Shown piece by piece: positions 21,668-32,693 of a stretch of 64,000 bases of DNA; position 1 is the stretch's first letter; each line of letters begins with the position of its first letter. Both the position numbers and the translations under genes were made by a program. The notes below the pieces were generated by a model. It saw only the letters and a program-made list of their open reading frames with translations, was not told the DNA's origin and searched no databases. This DNA is from Pyropia haitanensis. Its lineage: Eukaryota > Rhodophyta > Bangiophyceae > Bangiales > Bangiaceae. The stretch spans positions 124,001-188,000 of the forward strand of contig SDUX01000007.1 in assembly GCA_008729055.1 (NCBI GenBank). Direction: 5' to 3'.

Positions 21668-24235
21668 TTACGGCTGGCGGCGGTCAAAAAAGGCGAAACG
21701 GGCGGTCAAACAAGGAGAAGAAAACCTTCCGGTTGTCGCGTCGGGTACCACGATCTTGACCCCCTCGCGGTCGACCACCAGCCGCCACCCCAGTGGACTC
21801 TGCTGCCATCCGAACCGCCCCCCCGCGTCCGTGCCCGCCGCCGCCGCCGCCGCTGCCGCTGCCGCCGCGATCGACGCTGCCGTCGCCGCCACCCGCGGTA
21901 GCGCGCCCACCGCCGGGCGCTCACGTCAATGGGGATCCTCTAGGGGGGGCCGGTTGGCGGCGTCGCCGCCGCCGCAGCCGCCCTGGTGTGCCACGACACC
22001 ACTTTCCGCGCTGGTGCGGGCGGGGGAGCACACCCGCTGGCGGGGCGAGGGCGACGGCCACACTTTCGATGGCGCCCTGGACGGTGGCATGCCGTGGCGG
22101 GCGGGCGTCAGCGGTGTGCGCCTGGCGCCAGAGGTGACGGCGGGCAGCCTGGAGGCCCTCCCGGTCAGCTGTTGCCCGAAAAAGGGAGGGGAGAGGGGCG
22201 CGTGCCCGTGAAAAAGAGGAAGAGGGCGCGCGGCGGTGGCAGGAGAGCGCGCGGTGTGCGCTTGCGTACTCTCTTGTTGCGGGTGCGCGGCCGCCTCCCT
22301 CCGTGGCGCCGTTGCGCGCCCCCCACCGGCTGGTGCGGCGGGCGACCTCCCCCCCCAGGGGCCCGCCGCCCGCCCCCCACCCCCAGCCACCCCCCCGGGC
22401 ACTCCCCCCCCCCGCACCCGCAAAGCCCCCCCGCCACACCCCACTCCCGCCCCCCGCACCCACCCGCCCACGCACCCACCCACCCACACGGCCACCCGCC
22501 GCCCCCACCCTCCCCCCACCCCCCCCCCCCCCTCAGCCTGCAACCTGCACTCCCCCCCCCCCTCCCCCCCCCCCCCTCCGGCCCCCCTCCCCACTCCCGC
22601 GCCACCCCCGCCGCCGCCACAGCGTCGGCAACGGTGGTGACGAGGGCGTCGGCCCATCCCTCCCCCCCAATCCCCTCCGCTCCCCCCTCCGCGGCCCGCA
22701 GCAACGCCGCCGCCGCCCGCCGGTCCCCCACCCGCAGGCACACGTACACGCCCAGCGTGCGGAGCGGGCGGGATAGGTCCCCACCCCCCCCCCCCTAACC
22801 CTCCCTGCCCCCCACCCCCCCCGCCGCCACCACCGCCGCCATCCCCGCCGCCGCCCCCGCCACGTCCCCCGACGCGGCCGCCGCGGCGGCGGCGTTGAGG
22901 CGGGCCGCGGCGGCCAGGTACCCGCCCCCCCCCCCCACCCCCCCCAACCCCCCCCCGACCGACCGGGAGAGGGACCCCAACTCCGCGACGGCCCCCGCCA
23001 GGGCCACCCTCCGCACCAGCAGGTCTGCCGAGTAGAGGGCGGCCAGCCGCAGCGCCCGCCCGGCCGCCACCGACGCGGCAGGGGCGGAGAGGCACCGCCC
23101 GAGCGCCGCCTCGGCCGCGTCGTCGGGCGCGGGGGGGGTGCCGCGGGGGGGGGGGGTGGCGCGGGGCGTCCTCGAAGCTGCCCCCGCCCCCACCGCCGCA
23201 GACGCACCCACCCCCGCCCCGACCCCCGCCCCCGCCCCCGTACCCGACCCCGCTGCCGCTGCCGCCGCCGTCGCCGCCGCCGCCCGCGCCGCCCCGACCG
23301 CGTGGGCCCCGTACGCGTCCACGGCGGCGGTGGCAACGCCGCCGACATTGCCGCCGCCGCCGCCGCCGGCCACGACGCCCCCCTCTGAGGTGGCGGCCTC
23401 CACGTCGGCGTACGCCACGAGCACCAGCGCCGCCATCCGCACCGCGCCGTCCGCGTCCGAGCCGGGTGAAAGGCCATCCAGCGCCCCAACCGCCGCGCCC
23501 GCCGCGAGGAACGCGTACTGCAACAGCGCCCGGCGGGTGGCCGCCGCGCTCGGCGGGGGGGGTGTGGGGGGGGGGCGCGCGGCCGCTGCTGCCGCCGCTG
23601 CCGCCGCCGCTGCCGCCGCCGCGGCGGCGGAGGCGGCGGCGGCCTTTCCCCCACCCCCACCCCCCCCGCCACGCCCGCGGCCGCCCGGCGGTGGCCGCGC
23701 CGGCGTGATCAGCGTCGGCGGGGTCTGATAGACCCACCCGCCCTCCCCCCCCCCCCACCCCCCAAGGGCCCCCCCCCACTTCCCCCCTCCCCCCCCCCCG
23801 CTCCTCCCCTTCCCGCGACCCCCCCCACCACGTGCCGCCGTCCCCCCCCGCCCCCCACCAGCACCGCCAGCACAGACACCGCGGCGGCACGGTCCCCCCC
23901 CCCCACCCCCCCCCCCAGGGGGCGGCCGCCGCCGCGACCGCCGCCTCGGCCAGGCGCACCCACAGCCGCCGCCGGGCCGCCGGGTGCGCGTACCGCAGCG
24001 CGGCGGCCGGCAGTGGCGCCGCCACCGCGGGGCGGCCGGCCAGCAGCGCCGCCACCCCGGCCACCCCCGCCGTGGCGCCCGCCCGAGAGGCGGTCGCCGC
24101 GGGGAGCGCCGCCGCCAGCGTCGGGCGGGGGGGGGGGGGGAAGGGGTGACGGCGGCGGCCGCCCCCGCCCCCGCCCCCGCCCCCGCCCCTGCCCCTGCCC
24201 CCGCCGACGACGACCGGGAGCGCCGAAGGAAGTAG
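21668..24235 (-). CDS. unidentified alanine-rich helical protein, frame broken at G/C runs
   Basis: No single frame covers this interval, but helix-rich Ala/Leu segments follow each other on the minus strand: AALLAGRPAVAAPLPAAALR and WVRLAEAAVAAAA near 24000; RRALLQYAFLAAGAAVGALD, AVRMAALVLVAYADVEAA, ALRLAALYSADLLVRRVALA and YLAAAARLNAAAAAA (22,850-23,540); VYVCLRVGDRRAAAALLRAA and WADALVTTVADAV near 22,700; EGLQAARRHLWRQAHTADAR near 22,130; and a C-terminus GWRLVVDREGVKIVVPDATT ending at 21668. The pattern suggests a TPR/HEAT-like repeat protein. Frame changes coincide with long C/G runs (for example 22360-22600 and 23750-23920), so they may be sequencing errors, introns or decay. Exact ends and function are unknown. 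Confidence 0.45.
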
Positions 24236-25126
24236 CGCGAGGAAGTACGTCTTGTAGCACAACAGACGTCGGTAACGACGGTTGGGTGCGTGGATGGCCA
24301 TCCGACGGTCGAACACCTCGTGTTCGTTCTTCTTTGATCGCTTGGACTTGAGTCCGCGTCGGCGTCGCGTAGCTTCCTCCTCGTCCGTGGTGCTCTTGTC
24401 GGAAGATTCCGACGGGGAAGACGGCGGAGAAGGAGGGGTCGGGGGCCCCGATGTCGACGATGACGACGATGACCGATCGGACGAAGTAGATCGGTCCGTC
24501 GCCGTCGATGACCGGGACTTGGAAGGGGCGTCGTCACGTCGAGTGTGACGAGGGCCCTTGCGTGTGCGGCGGCCGCGCTCGGGGGTACCCTGAGCGGGGC
24601 GCTCACCGTACACTTGAAGGAGAGCCTGGAGTCCCGCAAGTAGCTCCGCCGTGTCATGTTGTTCCTTGACAGGCTCAGGTGTCGGCTGCTTGCGATCCTT
24701 GGGCTGACCCTTCTTGGTGGGTCGGGGCTTTTTCATGGAGCCACTGGCGGATCTGCTCCCTTGAGCAGACTTCTGCATCTCAACCAGCAGATCTTGTTGC
24801 TGCTGCAGACGTCGCGTCAGTTCGGCTACCGTGGTCTGCTCGTCATTCAAAGCTTGCTCCGCTTGAGCAAGGGCAGCTTCATAGGCGGCAGTCCGGCCGT
24901 CGTCTTCCGCCTCTGCGGTAGGCCTCGGCCCAGCCGCCGACGCCGAAGCCGCTGGGAACGTCAGCGGGTCGTCCTTTGAGTCCACGTCGGCGTGCGCCGA
25001 CGGGGCCCGACGAGGAGGCGGAGGGGGGTCGTTGCGGGCTTGAGTGGTAGAGGAAGACCTCGTGGAGACGCCCTTTCGGCGCGTCCCATCGGGGGGTACG
25101 TAGTCCTTCGGAAGATGAGGATCCAT
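24236..25126 (-). CDS. Ser/Arg-rich protein with coiled coil, C-terminus unclear
   Basis: ATG at 25126 (MDPHLPKDYVPPDGTRRKG). It has a predicted coiled coil (AAYEAALAQAEQALNDEQTT, then LTRRLQQQQDLLVEMQ), a Lys/Pro-rich basic stretch, a long Ser-rich region (DRSTSSDRSSSSSSTSG) and a basic end (RRRRGLKSKRSKKNE ... RRMAIHAPNRRYRRLLCYKT). GC is clearly lower than in the alanine-rich gene that follows in the same open frame, and the composition shift near 24236 suggests a junction of different sequences. Coiled coil plus basic tail recalls retroelement Gag-like proteins or SR-type proteins, but no diagnostic motif (CCHC knuckle, protease) was seen. Not identified. Confidence 0.4.
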
Positions 25127-25959
25127 GTTACCCTCGCCGATCAGGTCCTCCCCTGTCGAGGACCGGCGATCGTCGTCGTCCACGGGGCTACGGCCCGTGG
25201 CGACCCCTTGACGTGATGAGCCCCGCTCACCACCACCTTGACCCGGGTCCGTTTGCGCCCTGCGCTCCGGCCGCCCAAGTCGAAGTCCACGATGACACCG
25301 CTACCCGTCTTAGCCGTAAAAGATAAGGAGATACACGTCCACCTCACGGCCGAGGGCCGTGAGTTTCTGCGTATCCCCTGCTGCTCCACCAATGTGGCAA
25401 GTCGGGTGTCCACAGGGTACCGTAATCAGGGGGGAGGGTTGACGCACAAACCCGTAACCGCAGTGCCAAGACTATGGCAAGTAAACGGGACAAAGAAGGA
25501 TACGTTTAGACCTGCCGAGCAGGGAGGGGCAGGGCGAGAACGCCGTCGCGAGCCCAGAAGTGGCGCCGCGCGCCCGCCACAACCCTCGATCGGACAGGTC
25601 GATCGGGTAGGGTCGACCTGTCCTGAGAAATAGAAGCGAAATCCCTCCAGGACGATAATTGCATGCGAAATTGGTGAGTACCCCCCGAAAGGGCGTACCA
25701 CAATCGATAGGTAGATCCTATCGATCGTCACAGGGAGTACTCGATCCAGCTCCCGCGGCCGTCCTCCCCCGGCCCGGGAGCTGTCCCTCAGACAGAAGGA
25801 TCACCCGCCGGCACACGCCTTCGATCCAATCAGAGGCGGCCGAGGGGAGGGGGGCTAACCCCACCGGTGACGCGACCGTTGGGGCCCTGCGAGCCACCCG
25901 ACTCCTTCGCAGGGGTCGGGGAGGGGTCGCGACGACGCCCTCGGTGGGTGTGGTCGCTT
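25127..25959. other. unassigned region left of the 5S array
   Basis: A minus-strand open frame lies at 25141-25413 (GVIVDFDLGGRSAGRKRTRV), immediately upstream of the Ser/Arg-rich gene and possibly its 5' part, but no ATG or domain supports it. The rest (25430-25959) shows short palindromes such as the pair around cgatcgggtagggtcgacctg (about 25599-25620) and no recognisable gene. A degenerate retroelement is possible; no LTRs were found. Confidence 0.3.
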
Positions 25960-26127
25960 GCGGGGCCGCCGCGCGTGGCCGTCCATTTAGTCGTGGACGG
26001 CCCCCGCGTGCCCCCCTAGGCGCACATATGCCAGAGGTGTGGCCACCCGCGGGGCTGCAGCGCGCGGCCGTCCACGGCTGTGGGACGGCCCCCGCGTGCC
26101 CCCCCCCTAGGCGTATATATGCCAGAG
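25960..26127. repeat. two tandem ~78-bp repeats, each with a hairpin
   Basis: Copies at about 25960-26036 and 26049-26127 share GCGGGGC, CCCCCGCGTGCCCCCC, CTAGGCG and TATGCCAGAG. Each contains an inverted repeat: GGCCGTCCA...TGGACGGCC in the first (9-bp stem) and GGCCGTCC...GGACGGCC in the second. The second copy ends exactly where the 5S spacer sequence begins. Confidence 0.75.
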
Positions 26128-26514
26128 TTGCATCCTTGAATGATCATTTTGGAGGTATGGCTGCACCTTGCTAGACGCGCCCTATTTTACTATTACGTAC
26201 GGCGTACCATTTATCATCCAGATCGGTGGTGCTCATCATCGAATACCCTTCCGTGTGGACGTGAACAGGGGCACTTGTCACGTACGTCTTCTCATCGGGT
26301 TTGCGGTGGCGGCTTTGGGCACTGCTTCCCTGCTCGACCTTTGCCCGGCTGTATGCACAAGGCGAGGGTGCGTGCGGGGCCGACGCGGCGGGCTGCTCCT
26401 ACGACGGTAGTTTTGGCTATGACCAGATGCCGAAAGGCAGTACGGGTGACGTCTACTGTGTCGTCGGCCGGTGGTGGACGTGGGGTTGTATGCAGCATGC
26501 GAGCATTTTGTGTC

Positions 26515-26636
26515 ACGTACGGCCATATCTGAGACACGTGCACCGGAACCCATTCCGAATTCCGAAGTTAAGCGTCCACGAGCTGGGTTAGTAGTCTGGT
26601 GAGGGATCACAGGCGAACCCCCAGTGCTGTACGTCT
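26515..26636 (+). rRNA. 5S ribosomal RNA, copy 1
   Basis: About 120 nt. The ends ACGTAC and GTACGT pair (helix I). The polymerase III internal promoter is visible: A-box-like GAAGTTAAGCGTCC and C-box-like GGTGAGGGATCACAGGCG. C at -1 and a T-rich -30 region (TTGTATG) precede the start. Confidence 0.95.
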
Positions 26637-26651
26637 TTTATCCTTTTTTTT
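26636..26651 (+). terminator. polymerase III terminator of 5S copy 1
   Basis: A T4 run at 26636-26639 is followed by a back-up T8 run at 26644-26651, directly after the 5S 3' end. The same arrangement follows every other 5S copy (seven Ts in copies 4 and 5). Confidence 0.85.
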
Positions 26652-27058
26652 GTTGTTTTCTCCACCGACAGAAATGGGGACACATGAAGAAGCGGGGGTG
26701 AAAGAGGGGCAGCCGTGAAGAGGCACAAGAGCAGGCCACAAAAAGAAAAAAAATGCACAACACATTCGCTAAAGCCAGTCTACGGCGCTCGAGTGTGAGA
26801 ACAGTAAGGGCACGTGTATTAACGTCAGCCATCGCGATTATTCGCCGAGATCTTTGCCACGTATACACATGATCGCTCGGATGGGTCGGTGGGGCCTAGT
26901 CAACGACGTGAGGGGAGCTAAGCGGGCCGAAATGGGCCTCATTGTCGTCAAATCAGGCAATGAAGTTAGAAATGAACGCGGCGGAAGAAACGCCGGGCAC
27001 GAATGAGCGTGTGCCGACTCGTGACGGATAATCTGGTCGCTGGGCTGGCGGGAGCCAT

Positions 27059-27095
27059 CCCGCGAGCCATACGCTGCGAGTTTGGCTCGCGCGGG
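27059..27095 (+). other. stem-loop in the retrotransposon-like leader of the spacer
   Basis: CCCGCGAGCC (27059-27068) pairs with GGCTCGCG(C)GGG (27084-27095). A second small hairpin (CTCGGAGCCATCCGAG) follows. The same sequence is present in every unit and directly upstream of ORF1 in the full elements, so it is part of the shared 5' leader. Confidence 0.7.
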
Positions 27096-27213
27096 GGCTC
27101 GGAGCCATCCGAGAGCCATACCATCCGAGACGGTTGCTCCCTCTCGCGCTTTTGTGGCGGGGTTCCTCTGCGGGGGGACCCCCCTCACTCTCCTACCGCT
27201 GTTTTCTGGCGCT

Positions 27214-27540
27214 ATGGCTTCGGTTGTGGCGCCGGGGGGCGACGGAGAGGCGCTGGCGCGTGCGATTGTCGCGGTCGTCGTCGCCGTCGCCGTCGACGCG
27301 GCGCTGGTTGAACGAATGGGTTTATTGGATTCTGCTCTGACAGTGATTCGGGCCAATGGGGAGGCGGCATTCGCCTCCCCGGCGGATTCTTGTCACCCTC
27401 CGGCGGTTGTTGCCCCTTCTTCTTCCCCGGCTTCCCCACCCACGCTCGACTCGTCCCCTCCCGCGGCCGCCCCTCCCCCCCATCTGTCATACGTTGCATC
27501 CTTGAATGATCATTTTGGAGGTATGGCTGCACCTTGCTAG
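27214..27540 (+). pseudogene. relic of retrotransposon ORF1 in 5S spacer, unit 1
   Basis: ATG-started frame of 108 residues. The first 93 (MASVVAPGGDGEALARAIVA...) align with the ORF1 start of the full elements (MASAVAPGCGGVALARAIAA...) with scattered substitutions. From 27493 the frame runs into ordinary spacer and stops at TAG. It shows that the spacer holds an old, truncated element 5' end. Confidence 0.85.
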
Positions 27541-27880
27541 ACGCGCCCTATTTTACTATTACGTACGGCGTACCATTTATCATCCAGATCGGTGGTGCTC
27601 ATCATCGAATACCCTTCCGTGTGGACGTGAACAGGGGCACTTGTCACGTACGTCTTCTCATCGGGTTTGCGGTGGCGGCTTTGGGCACTGCTTCCCTGCT
27701 CGACCTTTGCCCGGCTGTATGCACAAGGCGAGGGTGCGTGCGGGGCCGACGCGGCGGGCTGCTCCTACGACGGTAGTTTTGGCTATGACCAGATGCCGAA
27801 AGGCAGTACGGGTGACGTCTACTGTGTCGTCGGCCGGTGGTGGACGTGGGGTTGTATGCAGCATGCGAGCATTTTGTGTC

Positions 27881-28002
27881 ACGTACGGCCATATCTGAGA
27901 CACGTGCACCGGAACCCATTCCGAATTCCGAAGTTAAGCGTCCACGAGCTGGGTTAGTAGTCTGGTGAGGGATCACAGGCGAACCCCCAGTGCTGTACGT
28001 CT
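27881..28002 (+). rRNA. 5S ribosomal RNA, copy 2
   Basis: Identical to copy 1, followed by the same T-run terminator. Confidence 0.95.
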
Positions 28003-28579
28003 TTTATCCTTTTTTTTGTTGTTTTCTCCACCGACAGAAATGGGGACACATGAAGAAGCGGGGGTGAAAGAGGGGCAGCCGTGAAGAGGCACAAGAGCAG
28101 GCCACAAAAAGAAAAAAAATGCACAACACATTCGCTAAAGCCAGTCTACGGCGCTCGAGTGTGAGAACAGTAAGGGCACGTGTATTAACGTCAGCCATCG
28201 CGATTATTCGCCGAGATCTTTGCCACGTATACACATGATCGCTCGGATGGGTCGGTGGGGCCTAGTCAACGACGTGAGGGGAGCTAAGCGGGCCGAAATG
28301 GGCCTCATTGTCGTCAAATCAGGCAATGAAGTTAGAAATGAACGCGGCGGAAGAAACGCCGGGCACGAATGAGCGTGTGCCGACTCGTGACGGATAATCT
28401 GGTCGCTGGGCTGGCGGGAGCCATCCCGCGAGCCATACGCTGCGAGTTTGGCTCGCGCGGGGGCTCGGAGCCATCCGAGAGCCATACCATCCGAGACGGT
28501 TGCTCCCTCTCGCGCTTTTGTGGCGGGGTTCCTCTGCGGGGGGACCCCCCTCACTCTCCTACCGCTGTTTTCTGGCGCT

Positions 28580-28906
28580 ATGGCTTCGGTTGTGGCGCCG
28601 GGGGGCGACGGAGAGGCGCTGGCGCGTGCGATTGTCGCGGTCGTCGTCGCCGTCGCCGTCGACGCGGCGCTGGTTGAACGAATGGGTTTATTGGATTCTG
28701 CTCTGACAGTGATTCGGGCCAATGGGGAGGCGGCATTCGCCTCCCCGGCGGATTCTTGTCACCCTCCGGCGGTTGTTGCCCCTTCTTCTTCCCCGGCTTC
28801 CCCACCCACGCTCGACTCGTCCCCTCCCGCGGCCGCCCCTCCCCCCCATCTGTCATACGTTGCATCCTTGAATGATCATTTTGGAGGTATGGCTGCACCT
28901 TGCTAG
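28580..28906 (+). pseudogene. relic of retrotransposon ORF1 in 5S spacer, unit 2
   Basis: Same 108-residue truncated frame as in unit 1, unchanged. Confidence 0.85.
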
Positions 28907-29246
28907 ACGCGCCCTATTTTACTATTACGTACGGCGTACCATTTATCATCCAGATCGGTGGTGCTCATCATCGAATACCCTTCCGTGTGGACGTGAACAG
29001 GGGCACTTGTCACGTACGTCTTCTCATCGGGTTTGCGGTGGCGGCTTTGGGCACTGCTTCCCTGCTCGACCTTTGCCCGGCTGTATGCACAAGGCGAGGG
29101 TGCGTGCGGGGCCGACGCGGCGGGCTGCTCCTACGACGGTAGTTTTGGCTATGACCAGATGCCGAAAGGCAGTACGGGTGACGTCTACTGTGTCGTCGGC
29201 CGGTGGTGGACGTGGGGTTGTATGCAGCATGCGAGCATTTTGTGTC

Positions 29247-29368
29247 ACGTACGGCCATATCTGAGACACGTGCACCGGAACCCATTCCGAATTCCGAAGT
29301 TAAGCGTCCACGAGCTGGGTTAGTAGTCTGGTGAGGGATCACAGGCGAACCCCCAGTGCTGTACGTCT
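29247..29368 (+). rRNA. 5S ribosomal RNA, copy 3
   Basis: Identical to copy 1, with T-run terminator. Confidence 0.95.
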
Positions 29369-29945
29369 TTTATCCTTTTTTTTGTTGTTTTCTCCACCGA
29401 CAGAAATGGGGACACATGAAGAAGCGGGGGTGAAAGAGGGGCAGCCGTGAAGAGGCACAAGAGCAGGCCACAAAAAGAAAAAAAATGCACAACACATTCG
29501 CTAAAGCCAGTCTACGGCGCTCGAGTGTGAGAACAGTAAGGGCACGTGTATTAACGTCAGCCATCGCGATTATTCGCCGAGATCTTTGCCACGTATACAC
29601 ATGATCGCTCGGATGGGTCGGTGGGGCCTAGTCAACGACGTGAGGGGAGCTAAGCGGGCCGAAATGGGCCTCATTGTCGTCAAATCAGGCAATGAAGTTA
29701 GAAATGAACGCGGCGGAAGAAACGCCGGGCACGAATGAGCGTGTGCCGACTCGTGACGGATAATCTGGTCGCTGGGCTGGCGGGAGCCATCCCGCGAGCC
29801 ATACGCTGCGAGTTTGGCTCGCGCGGGGGCTCGGAGCCATCCGAGAGCCATACCATCCGAGACGGTTGCTCCCTCTCGCGCTTTTGTGGCGGGGTTCCTC
29901 TGCGGGGGGACCCCCCTCACTCTCCTACCGCTGTTTTCTGGCGCT

Positions 29946-30272
29946 ATGGCTTCGGTTGTGGCGCCGGGGGGCGACGGAGAGGCGCTGGCGCGTGCGATTG
30001 TCGCGGTCGTCGTCGCCGTCGCCGTCGACGCGGCGCTGGTTGAACGAATGGGTTTATTGGATTCTGCTCTGACAGTGATTCGGGCCAATGGGGAGGCGGC
30101 ATTCGCCTCCCCGGCGGATTCTTGTCACCCTCCGGCGGTTGTTGCCCCTTCTTCTTCCCCGGCTTCCCCACCCACGCTCGACTCGTCCCCTCCCGCGGCC
30201 GCCCCTCCCCCCCATCTGTCATACGTTGCATCCTTGAATGATCATTTTGGAGGTATGGCTGCACCTTGCTAG
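29946..30272 (+). pseudogene. relic of retrotransposon ORF1 in 5S spacer, unit 3
   Basis: Same truncated ORF1 relic as in unit 1. Confidence 0.85.
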
Positions 30273-30612
30273 ACGCGCCCTATTTTACTATTACGTACGG
30301 CGTACCATTTATCATCCAGATCGGTGGTGCTCATCATCGAATACCCTTCCGTGTGGACGTGAACAGGGGCACTTGTCACGTACGTCTTCTCATCGGGTTT
30401 GCGGTGGCGGCTTTGGGCACTGCTTCCCTGCTCGACCTTTGCCCGGCTGTATGCACAAGGCGAGGGTGCGTGCGGGGCCGACGCGGCGGGCTGCTCCTAC
30501 GACGGTAGTTTTGGCTATGACCAGATGCCGAAAGGCAGTACGGGTGACGTCTACTGTGTCGTCGGCCGGTGGTGGACGTGGGGTTGTATGCAGCATGCGA
30601 GCATTTTGTGTC

Positions 30613-30734
30613 ACGTACGGCCATATCTGAGACACGTGCACCGGAACCCATTCCGAATTCCGAAGTTAAGCGTCCACGAGCTGGGTTAGTAGTCTGGTGA
30701 GGGATCACAGGCGAACCCCCAGTGCTGTACGTCT
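30613..30734 (+). rRNA. 5S ribosomal RNA, copy 4
   Basis: Identical coding sequence to copy 1; its second terminator T-run is one base shorter. Confidence 0.95.
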
Positions 30735-31309
30735 TTTATCCTTTTTTTGTTGTTTTCTCCACCGACAGAAATGGGGACACATGAAGAAGCGGGGGTGAAA
30801 GAGGGGCAGCCGTGAAGAGGCACAAGAGCAGGCCACAAAAAGAAAAAAAATGCACAACACATTCGCTAAAGCCAGTCTACGGCGCTCGAGTGTGAGAACA
30901 GTAAGGGCACGTGTATTAACGTCAGCCATCGCGATTATTCGCCGAGATCTTTGCCACGTATACACATGATCGCTCGGATGGGTCGGTGGGGCCTAGTCAA
31001 CGACGTGAGGGGAGCTAAGCGGGCCGAAATGGGCCTCATTGTCGTCAAATCAGGCAATGAAGTTAGAAATGAACGCGGCGGAAGAAACGCCGGGCACGAA
31101 TGAGCGTGTGCCGACTCGTGACGGATAATCTGGTCGCTGGGCTGGCGGGAGCCATCCCGCGAGCCATACGCTGCGAGTTTGGCTCGCGCGGGGGCTCGGA
31201 GCCATCCGAGAGCCATACCATCCGAGACGGTTGCTCCCTCTCGCGCTTTTGTGGCGGGGTTCCTCTGCGGGGGGACCCCCTCACTCTCCTACCGCTGTTT
31301 TCTGGCGCT

Positions 31310-31636
31310 ATGGCTTCGGTTGTGGCGCCGGGGGGCGACGGAGAGGCGCTGGCGCGTGCGATTGTCGCGGTCGTCGTCGCCGTCGCCGTCGACGCGGCGC
31401 TGGTTGAACGAATGGGTTTATTGGATTCTGCTCTGACAGTGATTCGGGCCAATGGGGAGGCGGCATTCGCCTCCCCGGCGGATTCTTGTCACCCTCCGGC
31501 GGTTGTTGCCCCTTCTTCTTCCCCGGCTTCCCCACCCACGCTCGACTCGTCCCCTCCCGCGGCCGCCCCTCCCCCCCATCTGTCATACGTTGCATCCTTG
31601 AATGATCATTTTGGAGGTATGGCTGCACCTTGCTAG
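31310..31636 (+). pseudogene. relic of retrotransposon ORF1 in 5S spacer, unit 4
   Basis: Same relic as unit 1. A one-base loss in the C run upstream opens the leader into the same frame (from 31100), which does not change the relic itself. Confidence 0.85.
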
Positions 31637-31976
31637 ACGCGCCCTATTTTACTATTACGTACGGCGTACCATTTATCATCCAGATCGGTGGTGCTCATCA
31701 TCGAATACCCTTCCGTGTGGACGTGAACAGGGGCACTTGTCACGTACGTCTTCTCATCGGGTTTGCGGTGGCGGCTTTGGGCACTGCTTCCCTGCTCGAC
31801 CTTTGCCCGGCTGTATGCACAAGGCGAGGGTGCGTGCGGGGCCGACGCGGCGGGCTGCTCCTACGACGGTAGTTTTGGCTATGACCAGATGCCGAAAGGC
31901 AGTACGGGTGACGTCTACTGTGTCGTCGGCCGGTGGTGGACGTGGGGTTGTATGCAGCATGCGAGCATTTTGTGTC

Positions 31977-32098
31977 ACGTACGGCCATATCTGAGACACG
32001 TGCACCGGAACCCATTCCGAATTCCGAAGTTAAGCGTCCACGAGCTGGGTTAGTAGTCTGGTGAGGGATCACAGGCGAACCCCCAGTGCTGTACGTCT
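31977..32098 (+). rRNA. 5S ribosomal RNA, copy 5 (upstream of retrotransposon copy 1)
   Basis: Complete and identical to copy 1. Its spacer is normal up to 32643 and then continues as retrotransposon sequence instead of the relic. Confidence 0.95.
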
Positions 32099-32693
32099 TT
32101 TATCCTTTTTTTGTTGTTTTCTCCACCGACAGAAATGGGGACACATGAAGAAGCGGGGGTGAAAGAGGGGCAGCCGTGAAGAGGCACAAGAGCAGGCCAC
32201 AAAAAGAAAAAAAATGCACAACACATTCGCTAAAGCCAGTCTACGGCGCTCGAGTGTGAGAACAGTAAGGGCACGTGTATTAACGTCAGCCATCGCGATT
32301 ATTCGCCGAGATCTTTGCCACGTATACACATGATCGCTCGGATGGGTCGGTGGGGCCTAGTCAACGACGTGAGGGGAGCTAAGCGGGCCGAAATGGGCCT
32401 CATTGTCGTCAAATCAGGCAATGAAGTTAGAAATGAACGCGGCGGAAGAAACGCCGGGCACGAATGAGCGTGTGCCGACTCGTGACGGATAATCTGGTCG
32501 CTGGGCTGGCGGGAGCCATCCCGCGAGCCATACGCTGCGAGTTTGGCTCGCGCGGGGGCTCGGAGCCATCCGAGAGCCATACCATCCGAGACGGTTGCTC
32601 CCTCTCGCGCTTTTGTGGCGGGGTTCCTCTGCGGGGGGACCCCGTGACACCGGGGCCCCCCTTCTTGTTCGTACCCTTTTTTTTTCCGGCGCT

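Larger units (their letters stand above)
26127..32643 (+). repeat. tandem 5S rRNA gene array, unit 1366 bp
   Basis: 5S starts are at 26515, 27881, 29247, 30613 and 31977, giving spacings of 1366, 1366, 1366 and 1364. Units are almost identical; the fourth differs by one T lost in the terminator run and one C lost in the spacer. Order in a unit: 5S gene, T-run terminator, A+G-rich spacer, structured retrotransposon-like leader, relic of retrotransposon ORF1, then ~390 bp of other spacer leading to the next 5S. The array begins within that last segment at 26127. Confidence 0.95.

Noticed and set aside
21926..25183. One continuous 1085-residue minus-strand gene
   Set aside because: It starts with GTG rather than ATG, has a sharp composition change at about 24236, and better coding segments lie in other frames downstream.
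26275..26290. Second 5S start in the spacer (TGTCACGTACGTCTT)
   Set aside because: Only about ten bases resemble the 5S 5' flank; no 5S body follows.
27214..27540. Functional 108-residue peptide encoded in each 5S spacer
   Set aside because: It is a truncated ORF1 start running into unrelated spacer. Identity between units reflects homogenisation of the array, not selection on the peptide.
26127..32643. CRISPR-like or satellite array
   Set aside because: The regular 1366-bp repeats are 5S rDNA units with identical spacers, not short repeats with unique spacers.
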